Shown one piece after another: positions 10,264 through 20,596 of a stretch of DNA of 64,000 nt. Location of the stretch: positions 19,318,551-19,382,550 of the forward strand of contig CM033106.1 in NCBI GenBank assembly GCA_019321725.1. The letters are read 5' to 3'. The notes beneath the pieces were generated by a model. The model saw nothing but the letters and a program-made list of their open reading frames with translations. It was not told the DNA's origin and did no database searches. Position numbers and translations under genes: made by a program. Every line of letters starts with the position of its first letter. The stretch's first letter is position 1. The stretch is from Paulownia fortunei. Lineage: Eukaryota > Streptophyta > Magnoliopsida > Lamiales > Paulowniaceae.

Positions 10264-13135
10264 TGTAACACCCCCATTGCTACACAACTAGATATCTAGT
10301 ATAATTTGACATGATAGAACCTATGTGCATGCATGGGATTTTTTTTTGTAACACTTTAAGAAAAGATAAATCACTTCTTACATGCACAATCCTGTTTAAA
10401 ATACTTTCTCACACGTCACGTATATAGCAAGATCACTATTATATATAAAAGCACAACACCCACAACGACCCAATATTTACATATATTTACAGTAAAATTT
10501 AAAAACGAAATATCGTACCAGTCTAAAAATATAATACAACAGACTCAAAATATAACAAGCCAACAAAATAGCCCAACAGGTTGTCATCCATGTACACACT
10601 CTCTCAAACACCTGCAGGAGCTCCAACCGCCACCCAACCAATAAAAGATGCTTCAAGCATCGTCGTACTCACCTACAATGCATAAACTATATGAGCTAAC
10701 GTTTAGCAAGTAATGATTATGCATGTCAAAGAATAATCCACAATATCAAGTCATGCATCTTAAAATGCTATGCCCACAATGTAATTTTATGCATCAAAAT
10801 ATATCTTTCTCAAAATCATTTCTTTCTTGGGTCCCTGACCAATGCTACTATCCCATGCACCGGAAAAAGAGCTCTGTACACCGCCATGATCCAATGGCCA
10901 ATAATCATATGCATGCAAATCCATGCATACTCATACGCATGTAAATCTATGCACGCGAATCTGCAAATCCATGCATGCTTCGGTGCACTAGTAGCGGTCA
11001 GCAAAATATTTTCCTTTCTCAGAATCATGCCATGCAATGCACGATTTATCACAATGCTTGTATATGATGTATGCACGTGCCAATGTCCATGTATGTATGC
11101 TCAATGGACATGAATGACAGTAATGCATGCCCTCTGCTATGCACATATGATCAATGGTATTACATATAAATCATACATTACTATGTCTATGCATTGTAGT
11201 TGCACATGAATCTTTACTTACCTTTAACTTGGTTGGTGGCTTAGTCTAGATTTTTTATTGTTCTCCTCCAATCTTAGATGTAAAATAGCCTGTAATATTA
11301 CCAACATCAAGCACCACTTCCAATTTGACAAGTTGAAAGCATAAACTATCATACTGAGACCTTAAACACCAAACTATCTAGGTTTTACAAATTAGAACCC
11401 AAACTAGTCCTCCAATACCTTAATTTCTCATCTTAGATACATGTAAACATCATATAATTGAAGTATTATAACTCTAATATCATGTACCTAATTATTAACA
11501 CTTAATAGCAACATGTCTAGGTTGAAATATGCTAAGTTATCAAATGGGACAGATTCACATTTTCATATTTACTTGCTGTCCAATTTAGTTACATGATAAT
11601 TTTGACATCCCTAAACATATACGATCACTCCAAAATTTTTACCACACTTAGATAACATGTATATAAATGTAACCATGTCATATAATTTCTAAAACTCATG
11701 GATATAGCTTCCCAAGTTCAGCTCTCTTCACAACATACTGAAACAGATTGTTTTCCTACCGTGACAGTTTTGCACACTTCACGACATTAATGGTTTTGGC
11801 ACCATTATGTATATTCAATCTCTCCCAACTTTTTATCACACTTATATAACATATACAAAGAGACAACAAGGTTATATTCTTGCCAAAACTAATGGATTTA
11901 GCTCCCCTAATTCAGTCTCCTCACAGCACACCAAAACAGATTTTGCTACTTTGGCAGTTTGAGTGTTTCTCAAATATCATTCTCTATTTCAATTTCTAAC
12001 CGATCAAAATTCATTCCAATACTCTTAACTCATATATAAACATGTATATGATGATAATTACAGGTTTTATTCAACATACCATACACTTTTGAAGTCTAAA
12101 ACACCAAAGAATACAGCAAGGTGACAGTTTCTAGCACAAGTATTTTCTATCAAATATTTCCAACCACAAACCCTTTCTTTATGCATCAAATCCTATATAA
12201 TAACATCCTAACACATTTATAAATAATATTCAAATCTTAATAAGCCAATAAACCTCAAAATAAATCTGAAAGTCATGCCAAACCCGTAGGTTAAGCTCAC
12301 CTTGCACAGTTTTCTACTTGAACTTGGTTATTTCTCCTTCCCTTTGCTTGTTTTGCCTCCTTTTTCGGTTGGAATCACTTAGGACCTATTTAGAGATATT
12401 TTTCCATGTATTTAGAAGCTGAAATGGTTCATAATAAGGTTCAAGTCGTGGCTATTAGCTTAAGAGTGAAGAATAGGTTGAGGTGCTAGCTTGATAAGTC
12501 TAAACATGAGGTGGCATAAGCTTGAGGTGGCATGTAATGGTATAATCTGATTTTCTCCTTATCTTGTAGCCCTAATATTGTGTGTCTCACATATTCTTAT
12601 TTGGTTACAACCTATCTTTATCACCATTCATTCTCGTAGCAAATTCCTATGTCCGTTCATTAGGTTCTTCACCCAAAAAATCATCGGTTTTTGCCCGATT
12701 GATAAGTTTGTGCACCGAAAGTGTTACAAGCCTATGAACCTAGTTATATAACATTTAAATTATAGTATTGTATGTCTAGTTGTCCCAAGTGTATGATTTA
12801 AATATACTTATAATAATAAAATTCATGATCGAACCGACTTACTTTGTATAAACTTTTCGGTGACACCTTTCGAACTCCTAAGGTTACCACGTGTAACCTA
12901 GCACTATTCACTATATTGATACCTCAATTTCTTCTTATCTCAATACAAAATCAACCACTTAGGTTAGGGGATTCGATAATCAATACCGTGCGAGAGCTTC
13001 AAAATTAAGTTTAATGGTTAACAACGCCGTATAAAATGAATTATATGATGTCATACCAATGAAAATAGAACACAATTAATATGTAATGCATGAATCATAT
13101 GTGGCCATGTAAGTAGTAAGAGGCTCGGGTATCAC
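10264..13135 (-). repeat. LTR A (complete, about 2.87 kb)
   Basis: Element orientation: starts TGTGATACCCGAG at 13135 and ends GGGGGTGTTACA at 10264. Matches the solo LTR at 26152-29064 along its length. It carries the CATGCA/ATTTGCAT cluster (10905-10985 and up to 11100). Frames at 10723-11113 are overlapping shadows in this repeat, open on both strands because stop codons are rare in the motif. Confidence 0.85.
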
Positions 13136-13539
13136 AGAATATTTCCAATTGGAATTTTTCAGGTGGGATTGTTCAGTGTACTTGTTCCCAACAAGCACCC
13201 GCATACATGCACTAGTGTCTCGACACCAATACCTATGGAACAAGGCATCCTCCTTTCGAGCCTGCATCATATGCGTAAGTTTCAACGGGATCAATAATGT
13301 TCCATCTCATTAATCCTTAACTTGGAACGTTTTAGATCACAGCCTTAGAGGCATATTCCACGATCACCATCATATGCACAACCATGCCTTATAGCTATGT
13401 GTGATCTAAGGACTTTATCTAATTCTTATGATGAATTTAAGATATAGATTTTCATTTAAATGATATTAATATAAATAAGAATGATTCGCAAGAGTATAAG
13501 AACGACCAGAATAATTGCACGCCAGACACTACTCTAACA

Positions 13540-13544
13540 GAAAC
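13540..13544. repeat. Target-site duplication GAAAC (right copy) of copia C
   Basis: Identical to 201-205 and directly outside the copia C terminus at 13539. Confidence 0.92.
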
Positions 13545-14793
13545 ATGACACTGAGTGGAAGGATTAGGTTGAGGTTGAGCAGGAAATTTACCTTTTTCAT
13601 GAGTACGCAAAGAAGTTGTCAGTGTTGAAAGTGTGCTTCTGATCTCATTGTTAGCTTGTGAAGCCTGATTATTGATGTTTGTTTGTTCATGCATAAATGC
13701 TTGCAAAGTCTCCTCAATGGATTTTGTATGTGGAACTGGATAAGAATAAAAGTTTGGTGGTTTTTGTGAAGCAGTGGTTGGGCACGGTTATCATCTCGCC
13801 AACTGAAATTGGAATGATTTCTCCATTGTGGATTGTAAGTTTCAAAATATGGAGAATGGAAAGATTTTTTGAATGTGTTCATAAAATTTGCTTGTACCGG
13901 AATGTATGGATATTCATTGGTGGAGTGCCCCAAGAGTTCACAATTGCTACAAACTTCTTCCTCTTGCACATATTTGATTTCCTTTATTTTTAAGTTCCAT
14001 GGCTTCAACTTTTCTTGTTAAACTAGCAAGCCTAGCATTTAGATCATCTTCTCGGCTAAGGTAATATTTTCCTATATTACTATTAGCAAGATTAGATCTA
14101 ATAGAACCTTCAGAAGAATTAACACTATGCCATGATTGAGAGTTTTCTTCCAAATGATCTAGATATTCTAGGGCTTTATCAGGTTCCTTATCAAGAAACT
14201 CACCATTACACATTGTTTCAACAAATTATTTTGTTTCAGGAGTTAAACCTTTATAAAAGAAACTAATTAAGCTCCATCTTTCAAAACCATGATGTGGGCA
14301 TGAATTCAACAAATCTTTAAATCTTTCCCAACATTGAAAGAAAGCTTCATTCGAATTTTGAGAAAATTTTTGAATTTGTCTTTTCAAAGTATTAGTTTTA
14401 TGAGTTGGAAAGAATTTTTTCAAGAATTCAGCTTGTATTTCTTGCCAAGTGCCAATTGACCTAGGTTTTAAAGAATTAAGCCAATTTTTTGCTTTATCTT
14501 TTAAAGAAAAAAGAAATAATTTGAGCTTAACAATCTCATTTGTGCAAGTTTGATCATCAAAAGTGGCACATACTTCATCAAATTCTTTTAAATGCAAGTA
14601 AGGACTTTCAGAGTCTAAACCATGAAAATTAGGAAGTAAATGGATCATACCTGACTTGAATCGAAAATTATTTGCATTTAGAGGAAAAATGAAACAACAA
14701 GGAGAAGAATTTCGAGGAGGTTGTAAGTAATAACGCATGGTACACACCTGTTGATTCTCATTTTCATCCTGGACACTTTTATTTTCAGCCATG
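13545..14793 (-). pseudogene. Gypsy E gag (capsid and zinc knuckle), broken
   Basis: The minus-strand ATG at 14793 starts MAENKSVQDENENQQ. The capsid block (Retrotrans_gag type) follows, with HLKEFDEVCATF, LFLFSLKDKAKNWL and EFLKKFFPTHKT. An in-frame TAA at 14225-14223 sits where a Gln codon is expected (CAA to TAA). The frame then continues to about 13985, shifts, gives the knuckle CSNCELLGHSTNEY (last Cys replaced by Tyr, about 13950-13905), shifts again near 13720, and runs to the copia insertion at 13545. The defects are one stop, two frameshifts and one insertion. It would have formed the capsid of the virus-like particle. Confidence 0.82.
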
Positions 14794-14968
14794 GTGGAAG
14801 TGTGAGGAGATGATTCAAACAAATTTCCAAACAAAGTTTCGGAATTATTTCTGACTAAACATCGAGAATTATGACTACGATACCATATAACCATATATCC
14901 ATAAAGAAAATAAACAAACTATATTTACAAAGGAAAAATATTAACAAACTTGAATACTTACCTTGCCT

Positions 14969-14986
14969 TCCCCGGCAACGGCGCCA
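14969..14986 (-). other. Primer-binding site of gypsy E, perfect match to tRNA-Asp 3' end
   Basis: The plus strand reads tccccggcaacggcgcca, the 3' end of plant tRNA-Asp including CCA; the minus strand is its complement, six bases downstream of the LTR end. Asp priming is typical of Athila/Tat gypsy elements. It is not a tRNA gene: no acceptor 5' strand or arms flank it. Confidence 0.9.
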
Positions 14987-14992
14987 AAAACT

Positions 14993-16412
14993 TGCTACAA
15001 CTTTAAGGTTGCAAACCCAAGTGCAGGTTGTAGTAAGTAATAAATTTCTCGTGAGTCCGAGGTCGATCAACAGGGAAGTTGTTTGAAGAATTCAAGTTTA
15101 TATTTCTAAAAAGATGGAGTTTATGTGAATCAAAATATATGAACAATTACTGTATGATGTAACTAAAGAAACACCAAAGTAATAAAAGTACTGAGGATTA
15201 GGGATCCACTCTTGAGTTTTGGATAGAGAAATGGTTATTTATTCTTTTTACCTCTATTAATTGCCACAATTGGAATCCATACATAATGAAGGTTCCAATG
15301 GGAAGATATTATCAAGTAACTCATGCAATAAGGTAATCATGATATTGTCTTACTATTGTAAATTATCTCTTAACGCCAACACTTATTTATGGGATCAAGC
15401 ATTTATGCACAACTTCATCAACAACAAATCAAGGTTTCACATTAGCAGTCGGTCGGGTAAAACCATACAATAAGCTAAATGAACCCAAGTATTTGTTGTG
15501 CCATTGGAGATACATAAATCAAGAATCACCACAAAACAAGTAGGGTTTAGATCAAAAATAAAAATAATAATACAACATACTTAAACAATTTCTACCCTTA
15601 TAACCATTTCTCTTCCTCCATCAAGAGATTCACCCTTTTTCCTCAGCAAAATGAAATTTAGAAAGACATAATAAAAGTAGCAAAGACTAAAAATATAAGA
15701 GAAATTAGAGAATGCATTTCTATTACTACTAGAAAACTTACAATACTAGAAAACATACAAACTAGATAACTTAGCCTAAAGAAACCCTCTACCCCCCTCC
15801 TCTTACAAGCTTAATACATGGCCTATTTATAGTACTTGGAGTAAGCTAGAGGCCAAACAAATAATGGAGGGGTTAATCAAGTGGTATGCTAGTTGCCAAG
15901 AGTTGGTAAGTTGTTACACAAATTTCTCACCCACTAAATCGAATTACATTTTTCGGTCAGATAAAACCAAATTCTGAAGATACGTGAAGAAGAAAAATCA
16001 TAAATCTTTCAGTGCTGATATATTTTCATATATCTTTTGTCAAATTTGGCGATCGGATGAAGGAGATATGGTCAAATTACCGAGTTATGTCTGAGAGCCG
16101 CCCTTTAACATCAGCAGCAACTTGAAGCCTATAGTTTTACCATTTCGACACATTTTCACACCATCTTGTCTTTAACAAACTTGTTTATTTACCTCTGTGG
16201 TATAACAAATCCTAATTTCAGCCCAAAATAAATTTGGGCTCAAGATATATAACCGAATTGGTGAAATAAGTCGATACTGGACACAAGTCTGGAAACATGC
16301 TTCCATTTATTCCCTAACATAAAACATTAATAAAACAATAATATTAACAAGAATAAAGCAAGAAAAGTATAAAGGATTTTATACAAAAATATGTCAAAAT
16401 ATGCACTTATCA
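14993..16412 (-). repeat. 5' LTR of gypsy E (1,420 bp)
   Basis: Element orientation: starts TGATAAGTGCATATTTTGAC at 16412 and ends GTTGTAGCA at 14993. The plus-strand copy of the family has its LTR at 59380-61157 with matching ends. The outer flank is acaag (16413-16417), directly followed by gypsy B gag. The partner duplication lies outside the window. Confidence 0.82.
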
Positions 16413-16419
16413 ACAAGTT

Positions 16420-17181
16420 ATGTATGAGAAATTTAGGAAGATGGAACCGGTTGATTTTAATAGTGGGTCTGATCCTATGGTTGCAGAGGAATGGGTTAAA
16501 TCATTGGATACTATCATTGACTACATGAGAATTGATGATGCTGAGAAGGTAATCTGTGCAATCTTCTTGTTGAAGAAGGATGCTAGAATCTGGTGGGAAG
16601 AGCTAAACTTGCAGTGAATATGGAAGAGCTAACTTGGGAGAGGTTTAAAACAATCTTTTGTGATAAGTATTTCACCAGAGATGCTAGGTCGCTCAAAGTA
16701 AAAGAATTTTTGGAGTTAAAATAAGGAGGGATGTCTGTATGTGATTATGTGAGAAAATTTGAACAGGGTTGCAAGTACATGCCATACATCGCTAGAGACA
16801 ATAATGAGAAGATGGATCATTTCTTGAGGGGTCTTAATCCTGAAATTAGAAGAGATATGAGAATGTCTTCAGTAACAGAGTTTAGGGAACTAATGGACAA
16901 GGCTTTGATGGCTGACTTAGATAAGAAAGAGATTGAGAAGTTTCATCAACAAAAGAAGCAAGTATTCACTCCCAGAAATCTGAATCAGTGGAAGAAAGGA
17001 GAGCAAAAATCAAATCAGGGAATGAAAAATGTTCTAGGGTTGGGCATACTTCTACTGTAGTTGAAAGGCCTAAATGTGCTAAGTATGGGAAGAATCATTT
17101 TGGGGAATGCTATAGTGGTACTAATCGTTGCTTTAAGTGTAAAAAGTCTGGACATATAGCAAAGGATTACCCAACAGTGCA
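16420..17181 (+). pseudogene. Gypsy B gag (capsid, two zinc knuckles)
   Basis: Opens at the edge of gypsy E inside the capsid block ([33 protein letters not shown]). Frame breaks follow at about 16610 (a TGA) and at about 17000. A second segment, 16731-17060, contains [13 protein letters not shown] and [13 protein letters not shown]. Two zinc knuckles close it at about 17072-17173: CAKYGKNHFGEC (second Cys replaced by Tyr) and CFKCKKSGHIAKDY (last Cys replaced by Tyr). The true start lies upstream of the E insertion. Product: capsid and nucleocapsid. Not functional. Confidence 0.8.
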
Positions 17182-17880
17182 GGGGAAAGTTCAGGGGAGA
17201 GTATATGCAATGACACAAGAACAAGCTGATGTAGATGCTTCCGTAGTCACAGGTATTATTTTAATTTCTAGGATACCTACAATTGCATTGATAGATTCTG
17301 GATCTACGCATTCATTTGCATCACATGCATTTATGAGAAAATTGGGCATTACACCAGATTTATTAAAAGTAAGGTACAGTGTGACTATTCCATCGGGGGA
17401 ATAAATGAATTCCAACAAAATTTTAAGGGCTTGTTCTATTGAGATTAGTGATAGGACTCTCTATGCAGATCTTGTTATTTTACCGATGCCAAATTTTAAG
17501 GTTATTCTGGGTATGGATTGGCTTACCAAATATCATACAACAATTGATTGTAACAAGAAGATTGTAATTTTTCAGCCACCTGGGGAAGAACAATTTATGT
17601 TTAATGGTATCTCATTCTCACTATCTTTACCAATTATAACTGCTTTGAAAGCTTAAAAGATGTTTAATAAAGGTTGTGTTGGATATTTGGCAAGTGTTCT
17701 GGACACCTCGGTCGAAGCACAATTGAAGCCAAAAAATATAGATGTGGTTCAAGAATTTTTTGAGGTATTTCTAGATAATTTATCGGGACTACCACCGAAT
17801 CGAGAAATTGAATTTGTGATAGAAGTTATGCCAGGAACTACTCCTATTTCTAAAGCACCATATCGAATGGCACCAACATA
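17182..17880 (+). pseudogene. Gypsy B aspartic protease and linker to RT
   Basis: The retropepsin active site reads ALIDSGSTHSF (about 17286-17318), with the catalytic Asp kept (D-S-G). VILGMDWL at about 17503-17526 is the usual second protease motif. Stops occur at 17402-17404 and about 17654. The RT entry segment at 17660-17880 includes LSGLPPNREIEF and YRMAP, ending in a frameshift at 17881. In the intact element the protease would cut the Gag-Pol polyprotein. Confidence 0.8.
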
Positions 17881-18493
17881 TTGAAAGAGTTAAAAGTTCA
17901 ATTGCAAGAATTGCTTGATAAGGGTTTTATTCGCCCTAGTTATTCTCCTTGGGGAGCACCTGTGTTGTTTGTGAAAAAGAAGGATGGTACATTGCGGTTG
18001 TGCATTGATTATAGAGAGTTGAATAAAGTAACAGTCAAGAATAAGTATCCACTTCCAAGAATACATGATTTGTTTGATCAATTGCAGGGAGCATTTGTAT
18101 TTTCTAAGATTGATTTGCGCTCTGGGTATCATCAATTGAAGATCAAGGAAGAAGACATACCAAAGACTGTATTCCAAATAAGGTATGGACATTATGAATT
18201 CCTAGTGATGCCTTTCGGTTTAACCAATGCCCCCGCAGCTTTTATGGATCTAATGAATAGGGTGTTCAAGCAATATCTCGATAAATTTGTGATTGTGTTT
18301 ATTGATGACATCCTAATTTATTCACGTGATAAAGAAGAGCACAAGGAATATTTGAAGATTGTGCTGCAAGTTCTTAAAGAAAAATAGTTGTATGCTAAAT
18401 TCAAGATGTGTGAGTTTTGGCTTGAACAAGTGGTATTCCTAGGTCATGTAGTATCAAAAGATGGTATTTTTGTTGATCCGAGCAAGGTAGAAG
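17881..18493 (+). pseudogene. Gypsy B reverse transcriptase
   Basis: Open from 17881 to a TAG at about 18385, 168 codons. The RT blocks in order: [60 protein letters not shown], and the active site [10 protein letters not shown] (about 18294-18325) with both catalytic Asp residues and the earlier Asp in SKIDLRSG. The TAG replaces a Gln codon (CAG or CAA) before LYAKFKMCEFW. A frameshift near 18500 separates it from RNase H. Confidence 0.88.
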
Positions 18494-19189
18494 TTGTCAT
18501 TAAGTGCCGACACCAACGAATGTATCAGAAGTAAGGAGTTTCTTGGAATTAGCAGGGTACTATCGACGATTTGTTTAGGGTTTTCAAAGATAGCAACTCC
18601 AATGATAATGTTGACAAGAAAGAATGTGAAGTTCTTGTGGACCGATGCTTGTGAAAAAAGTTTTCAAGAACTGAAACATAAATTGACTACAGCTCCTGTT
18701 CTTACCATTCCGACAGGAATTGGTGGATTTGTGGTATATAGCGACGTTTCAAAAAATGGTTTGGGTGCTGTTTTGATGCAAAATGGGAAGACTATTGCCT
18801 ATGCTTCAAGGCAATTGAAGGAATATGAAAAGAATTATCCAACCTATGATTTGGAACTTGTTGCTGTGGTTTTTGCCTTGAAAATTTGGAGACATTATTT
18901 ATATGGTGAGAAGTGTGAGATATACACAGATCATAAGAGTTTGAAGTACTTCTTTACCCAAAAAGAGCTAAATATGAGACAAAGAAGATGGTTAGAACTT
19001 GTGAAGGATTATGATTATGTGATCAACTATCATCCTGGTAAAGCGAATGTAGTTGCAGATGCATTGAGCGGAAAATCCACATCTTCTCTTTTTATTATAC
19101 AAAAGTCAATATTACTGGATTTGCAAAGATTAGAGCTTGAAATTATACCTAAAGGAAAAAAGTGTTCGTTGTCAGGCTTAGTGTTGTGA
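18494..19189 (+). pseudogene. Gypsy B RNase H and connection domain
   Basis: An open segment with [11 protein letters not shown] and [15 protein letters not shown] (connection), then RNase H with [15 protein letters not shown] (first Asp), [15 protein letters not shown] (Glu) and [12 protein letters not shown] (second Asp), ending [15 protein letters not shown]. Three of the expected acidic residues are visible. It ends at a stop at about 19187. This segment would remove the RNA template strand. Confidence 0.86.
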
Positions 19190-20390
19190 CCTACATTTCA
19201 AGATAGAATCAGAGAAGGTCAAAAGGTGGATATGCATTTGTGTAGATTGAAAAGAATGATTGAGGCTGGAAAGAGGCCAGACTTCTTTGTTACTGATGAT
19301 GGGATTATTCGATATAAAGGGAGACTGTGTGTGCCATTTGACAAGATCATAAAAGAAGATATTTTAGAAGAAGCTCATACTACTCCTTACTCGGTACACC
19401 AAGGTAGCACAAAAATGTATAAGGACTTACAACAACATTATTGGTGGCCTACATGAAGAGAGATATAGCAAAATTTGTGGCTGAATGTCTAACTTGTCAA
19501 CAAATTAAGATTGAATATCAAAGACCATCATGGTTGTTGAAGCCTTTGTTGATTCCAGAGTGGAAATGGGAGCACATTACTATGGACTTTGTGCTTGGAT
19601 TTCCTAGAACACAAAAGGGTATAATTCCATATGGGTGATTATTGATAGATTAACTAAATTGGCTAATTTTCTTCCAATGAAATCCAAATACAATATGGAT
19701 CAATATGCTCAACAATATATTAAAGAGATAGCCAGGTTACATAGGGTGCCAGTTTCAATAGTGTCCGACAAAGATCCTAAGTTTACATCTACATTTTGGA
19801 AGAGCTTACACAGTGCCATGGGAATAAAACTTGCATTTAGTACAACATTTCATCCACAAAGTGATGGACAATCAGAAAGGGTTATTGATATTAGAGGATA
19901 TGTTAAGAGCTTGTGTGCTAGATTTTCAAGGGAGTTGGGATGCTAAGCTTCCATTAGTGGAGTTTACTTATAATAATAGCTACCAATCAACAATTGGAAT
20001 GGCGCCTTATGAAGTGTTGTATGGAAGGAAATGTAGATCTCCAGTTCATTAGGATGAAGTTGGAGAACGAAGCCTACTTGGTCCACAAATAGTTCAACAT
20101 ACTGCTACGGTAGTGGAGAAAAGATCTAGAGTTTGCTGTTGGGGATCATGTATTCTTAAAAGTAGCTCCCATGAAAGGTGTCATGAGATTTGGAAAGAAA
20201 GGAAAACTAAGCCCAAGGTATGTCGGCCCATTCGAGATTCTCGAAAGAGTTGGTGATAAAGCTTATAGAGTGGCTCTACCTCCGTCATTATCTAATGTTT
20301 ACAATATTTTCCATGTGTCTATGTTCAGATAGTACATTTCAAACCCCTCTCATGTGTTGAGTTATGAACTGTTGGAATTGACTCCTATTT
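19190..20390 (+). pseudogene. Gypsy B integrase
   Basis: Three frames. The zinc-binding HHCC region spans 19370-19500 (HTTPYSVHQGS, then CLTCQQIK) with a TGA between the two halves. The catalytic core has ITMDFVLGFP (first Asp, about 19577), VSIVSDKDPKFTS (second Asp, about 19760) and FHPQSDGQSER (Glu, about 19850-19880). One-base shifts lie near 19636 and 19885. The segment after 19900 includes VLDFQGSWDAKLPLVEF and YEVLYGRKCRSP. The later part, about 20140-20330, is VAPMKGVMRFGKKGKLSPRY-like and reaches NIFHVSMF. All three catalytic residues survive but not in one frame. Confidence 0.85.
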
Positions 20391-20582
20391 AGCCTATGAA
20401 GAGAAACCAGTGCAAATTCTAGATTAGAAGGAAAAAGAATTGAGAACAAAAAAGATTCGACTTGTTAAAGTATAATGGAGGAATCATGATATAGAAGAAG
20501 CAACATGGGAAAGAGAAGAAGAAATGAAGAGCAAATATCCAAAATTAGTTGGTACGTCAAATTTCGAGGATGAAATTTTTAT
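20391..20582 (+). pseudogene. Gypsy B C-terminal chromodomain-like tail
   Basis: Translates with one stop to VQILD, RTKKIRLVKV, WRNHDIEEATWEREEEMK and SKYPKLVG, followed by NFEDEIF at the end of pol. This tail is typical of Tekay/Del chromoviruses, where it is thought to steer integration to marked chromatin. The A' element carries the same tail at 44530-44700. Confidence 0.72.
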
Positions 20583-20596
20583 AAGGAAGAAAGGAT
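20583..20596 (+). other. Polypurine tract of gypsy B
   Basis: aaggaagaaaggat directly before the LTR start TGTAATGCCC. It corresponds to aaggaggagagga at 44718-44730 in A'. Confidence 0.8.

Larger units (their letters stand above)
9803..13135 (-). mobile_element. Truncated gypsy A (5' LTR, primer site, start of gag)
   Basis: A minus-strand chromovirus-type element lying in the copia C LTR. Present: LTR 13135-10264, primer site 10263-10248, leader, and about the first 95 codons of gag. Everything 3' of gag is missing; the sequence passes straight into copia LTR at about 9803. The LTR outer end (tatcaca, 13135) abuts gaatattt of the copia LTR, where a target duplication is expected. Its partner was lost with the deletion. 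Confidence 0.75.
206..13539 (-). mobile_element. Ty1/copia element C, nested in gypsy E gag
   Basis: A 13,334-bp insertion bounded by GAAAC on both sides. Read on the minus strand it has: 5' LTR 13539-9226 (interrupted), initiator-Met primer site 9225-9212, leader with GC-rich repeats, a block of foreign LTR fragments (8606-6176), more leader, remnants of gag, protease, integrase, reverse transcriptase and RNase H (about 5300-2304), a polypurine tract (2303-2291) and the 3' LTR (2290-206). The domain order protease-integrase-RT-RNase H defines copia. The coding region is heavily decayed. Most of the length is due to later insertions. Confidence 0.85.
9226..13539 (-). repeat. 5' LTR of copia C, split by a truncated gypsy A
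   Basis: 9226 to about 9803 matches 206 to about 785 of the other LTR. 13136-13539 matches about 1903-2290. Between them the roughly 1.1 kb expected from the other LTR is absent and 3.3 kb of gypsy A (9803-13135) is present. The terminus ctctaaca at 13539 is followed by GAAAC. Confidence 0.82.
1..16412 (-). mobile_element. Ty3/gypsy element E (Athila-like), 5' part, host of nested copia C
   Basis: A minus-strand LTR retrotransposon enters the window with its 5' LTR (14993-16412), a tRNA-Asp primer site (14969-14986) and gag (14793-13545, continuing at 205-1). The rest of pol and the 3' LTR should lie left of position 1. The gag resembles that of the plus-strand copy at 59380-64000, so both are one family. 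The Asp primer site, the LTR start TGATAAGTGC and the gag-protease style point to the Athila/Tat side of Ty3/gypsy; Athila is an inference. Copia C interrupts it at 206-13539. E in turn interrupts gypsy B, whose gag resumes directly after the LTR at about 16413. Confidence 0.8.

Noticed and set aside
10723..11113. Overlapping frames on both strands rich in His, Met and Cys
   Set aside because: Translations of the CATGCA/ATTTGCAT repeat in LTR A; the same repeat is non-coding in other copies.
14969..14986. 18 bases identical to the 3' end of tRNA-Asp, possible tRNA gene
   Set aside because: Only the acceptor/T-stem 3' strand is present, next to an LTR end; it is a primer-binding site.
17015..17418. 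Minus-strand frames 69 and 75 codons long
   Set aside because: Antisense of the gypsy B zinc-knuckle and protease region.
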